Shown one piece after another: positions 5,419-6,534 of a stretch of DNA of 6,534 bases. The DNA comes from Actinomycetes bacterium (lineage in GTDB: Bacteria > Actinomycetota > Acidimicrobiia > Acidimicrobiales > Bog-793): NCBI GenBank assembly GCA_021823365.1, contig JAKAOD010000179.1:1-6534 (forward strand), read 5' to 3'. The position numbers and the translations under genes are program-made. Position 1 is the stretch's first letter. The number at the start of each line of letters is the position of its first letter. The notes under the pieces were generated by a model. The model ran no database searches and was not told the origin of the DNA. It saw nothing but the letters and a program-made list of their open reading frames with translations.

Positions 5419-5973
5419 ATGACCACCTACTTCACCGCGGACCAGCACTTCGGTCACCAGAACATCATCGACTACTGCGACCGGCCGTTCCACAGCGTCG
5501 GTGAGATGAACGCCGTGCTCGTCGCGAACTGGAACGCCTTCGTCGGGCCGCACGACACCGTCCACGTCCTCGGCGACGTCGCCATGGGTCGGCGGGAGGA
5601 GTCGATGCCGCTCATCGGACGTCTCGCCGGGCACAAGATCCTCTACCCGGGCAACCACGACCGCTGCTGGTACGGACACGGAGAGCGAGCGCTCCGCCTG
5701 GAGCAGGAGTACCTCGACGCCGGGTTCGACGAGATTCGCCAGGGGCCGCTTGCAGTGACCGTCGGCAACCGGGAGGTCCTCGTCTGCCACCTCCCGTACC
5801 AAGGCGACAGCGGCGAGACCGAGCGCTACGCCAAGCGCTTCTTGCGAGCGCCTGATCGATCGCGCCTCGTGGACGCCCGTCAGTACACGTCACATCTGCA
5901 GGAGCGCTCTCCGCAGCGGCGTGGCTTGGGACGGCAGAGGAACCAAGTATCCGCCCGGTCTGGATGTACGTGA
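5419..5973 (+). pseudogene. Metallophosphoesterase with lost C-terminus
   Basis: From ATG 5419 the N-terminal 140 or so residues match small calcineurin-like phosphoesterases. These are hydrolases with a two-metal centre; the substrate of this subgroup is unknown to me. Visible metal motifs are DQH (D8, H10), GD (52-53), GNHD (78-81) and the His of CHLPY (H124). From about residue 140 the sequence no longer looks like the family: the expected GHxH motif and the following strand are absent, replaced by an Arg/Ser-rich tail (LQERSPQRRGLGRQR) to a TGA at 5971-5973. I infer a 3' truncation by recombination near 5840 and a fused, unrelated tail. Lacking the last metal ligands, the 184-residue product is probably inactive. 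It diverges from mazEF across a 76-bp shared intergenic region. Confidence 0.8.
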
Positions 5974-6164
5974 ACATCAAGCGGTAGGTCGGCTGGAGAC
6001 CGTGAATGCCCCGAGAGAGCCGATACACGATCTGGTACATGGCGAGAGCGTTGTGAAGAAGACCGGACTCGCTGCCCAGCCGCTCCAGCTCGTGGGCTTC
6101 ACGGTGTTGCGACCCATTCGAAGTCCTCGCGAGGCGGCACCTCGACGTCGAGCTCCACGCCAGC
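5840..6164. other. Junction DNA between two truncated genes
   Basis: Between the last phosphoesterase-like codons and the recombinase-like sequence there is no intact gene. The most protein-like reading is on the minus strand at about 5890-6103, including LHNALAMYQIVYRLSRG and PTYRLMFTYIQTGRILG; I cannot assign it. The composition looks somewhat less GC-rich than the flanks. It may be a piece of a mobile element left by rearrangement. Confidence 0.35.
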
Positions 6165-6534
6165 ATGGTGGAGCCGGTCAGCGAAGTGGCTCGCCCGGGC
6201 AAGGCAGCCGTGGGCCAGCGCCTCCACTGCCTGGAGCCGGACCCGGACGCGGCTCCAGTGGTGCGCCACATCTTCGACGAGTACCTCGCCGGCCGGGGCC
6301 TGTACGCCATCGCCGAAGGGCTGACCCGCGACGGCATCGCCTGCCCCTCCGCCCACGACCGGGCCCGCAATCCCCATCGGCAGGGTCTCGCCTGGTCGAA
6401 GATGGCGGTGCGGACGATCCTCGCCAACCCCCGCTACACCGGACGCCAGGTGTGGAACCGCCAGCGCCGCGACGAGGTGCTCCTCGACGTAGAAGACGTC
6501 GCGCTCGGCCACGTCAGCAAGATGCTCTGGAACG
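6165..6534 (+). pseudogene. Large serine recombinase fragment, 5' truncated
   Basis: The frame from ATG 6165 runs off the window. From about codon 13 (6201) it reads as the 'Recombinase' domain of large serine recombinases: KAAVGQRLHCLEPDPDAAPV, VRHIFDEYLAGRGLYAIAEG, LTRDGIACPSAHDRARNPHR, then WSKMAVRTILANPRYTGRQ and VWNRQ. In full-length enzymes this domain follows a catalytic resolvase domain of about 150 residues with the nucleophilic Ser. That domain is absent upstream: the frame is open back to a TGA at 6054-6056, but no resolvase motif appears. The fragment therefore cannot catalyse strand exchange unless a partner supplies it. The 3' end lies beyond the window, so how much of the DNA-binding part survives is unknown. 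Confidence 0.82.

Noticed and set aside
6099..6512. Minus-strand open frame across the recombinase fragment
   Set aside because: The plus strand carries clear recombinase motifs, so this is a shadow.
1..6534. CRISPR array, tRNA or rRNA genes, riboswitch
   Set aside because: No regularly spaced repeats beyond the three operator half-sites, and no recognisable structured RNA, were found by eye.

Overview
The window is high-GC DNA with GTG starts, very short leaders and Arg/Ala/Gly-rich proteins. It most resembles an actinobacterial chromosome; I cannot name a genus. It has the texture of an accessory or decaying genomic island: small genes on both strands, toxin-antitoxin (TA) modules, a duplicated segment, and two genes cut off at a junction near a serine recombinase. 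I see no rRNA, tRNA or CRISPR array.

Layout from left to right. (1) 1-852: a plus-strand exported protein of unknown function with a DUF4352-like beta fold. (2) 853-1250: no intact gene. It holds a small plus-strand reading frame that seems broken by one extra G in a G6 run. (3) 1251-1890, minus strand: an intact VapBC module (AbrB-type antitoxin overlapping a PIN-domain RNase toxin) with a probable operator upstream. (4) 2029-2613, plus strand: an uncharacterised four-cysteine protein, probably read from a leaderless GTG. (5) 2705-4207, minus strand: a 500-aa protein resembling DUF6930 plus DUF7309, convergent with the previous gene. (6) 4272-4675: a second, degraded copy of the segment at 1174-1890. 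Its vapB has two +1 frameshifts and its vapC has lost about 312 bp. (7) 4768-5342, minus strand: an intact MazEF-type module (ribbon-helix-helix antitoxin plus MazF/PemK toxin). Its upstream region has three alternating 6-bp half-sites spaced exactly 12 bp apart. (8) 5419-5973, plus strand: a small metallophosphoesterase, divergent from mazEF, whose C-terminal metal-binding segment is missing. (9) About 5840-6200: junction DNA of unclear origin. (10) 6165-6534: the central 'Recombinase' domain of a large serine recombinase without its catalytic N-terminal domain, running off the window.

The two TA modules are self-contained, autoregulated RNase toxins. The main structural feature is the pair of direct repeats, one intact and one decayed VapBC copy, that bracket the two uncharacterised genes at 2029-4207. 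I found no clearly new system. The best candidates for follow-up are the bracketed gene pair, the C-terminal peptide conserved next to both vapC copies, and the triple half-site operator shared by mazEF and the phosphoesterase. All family assignments come from reading motifs by eye; no search was run.
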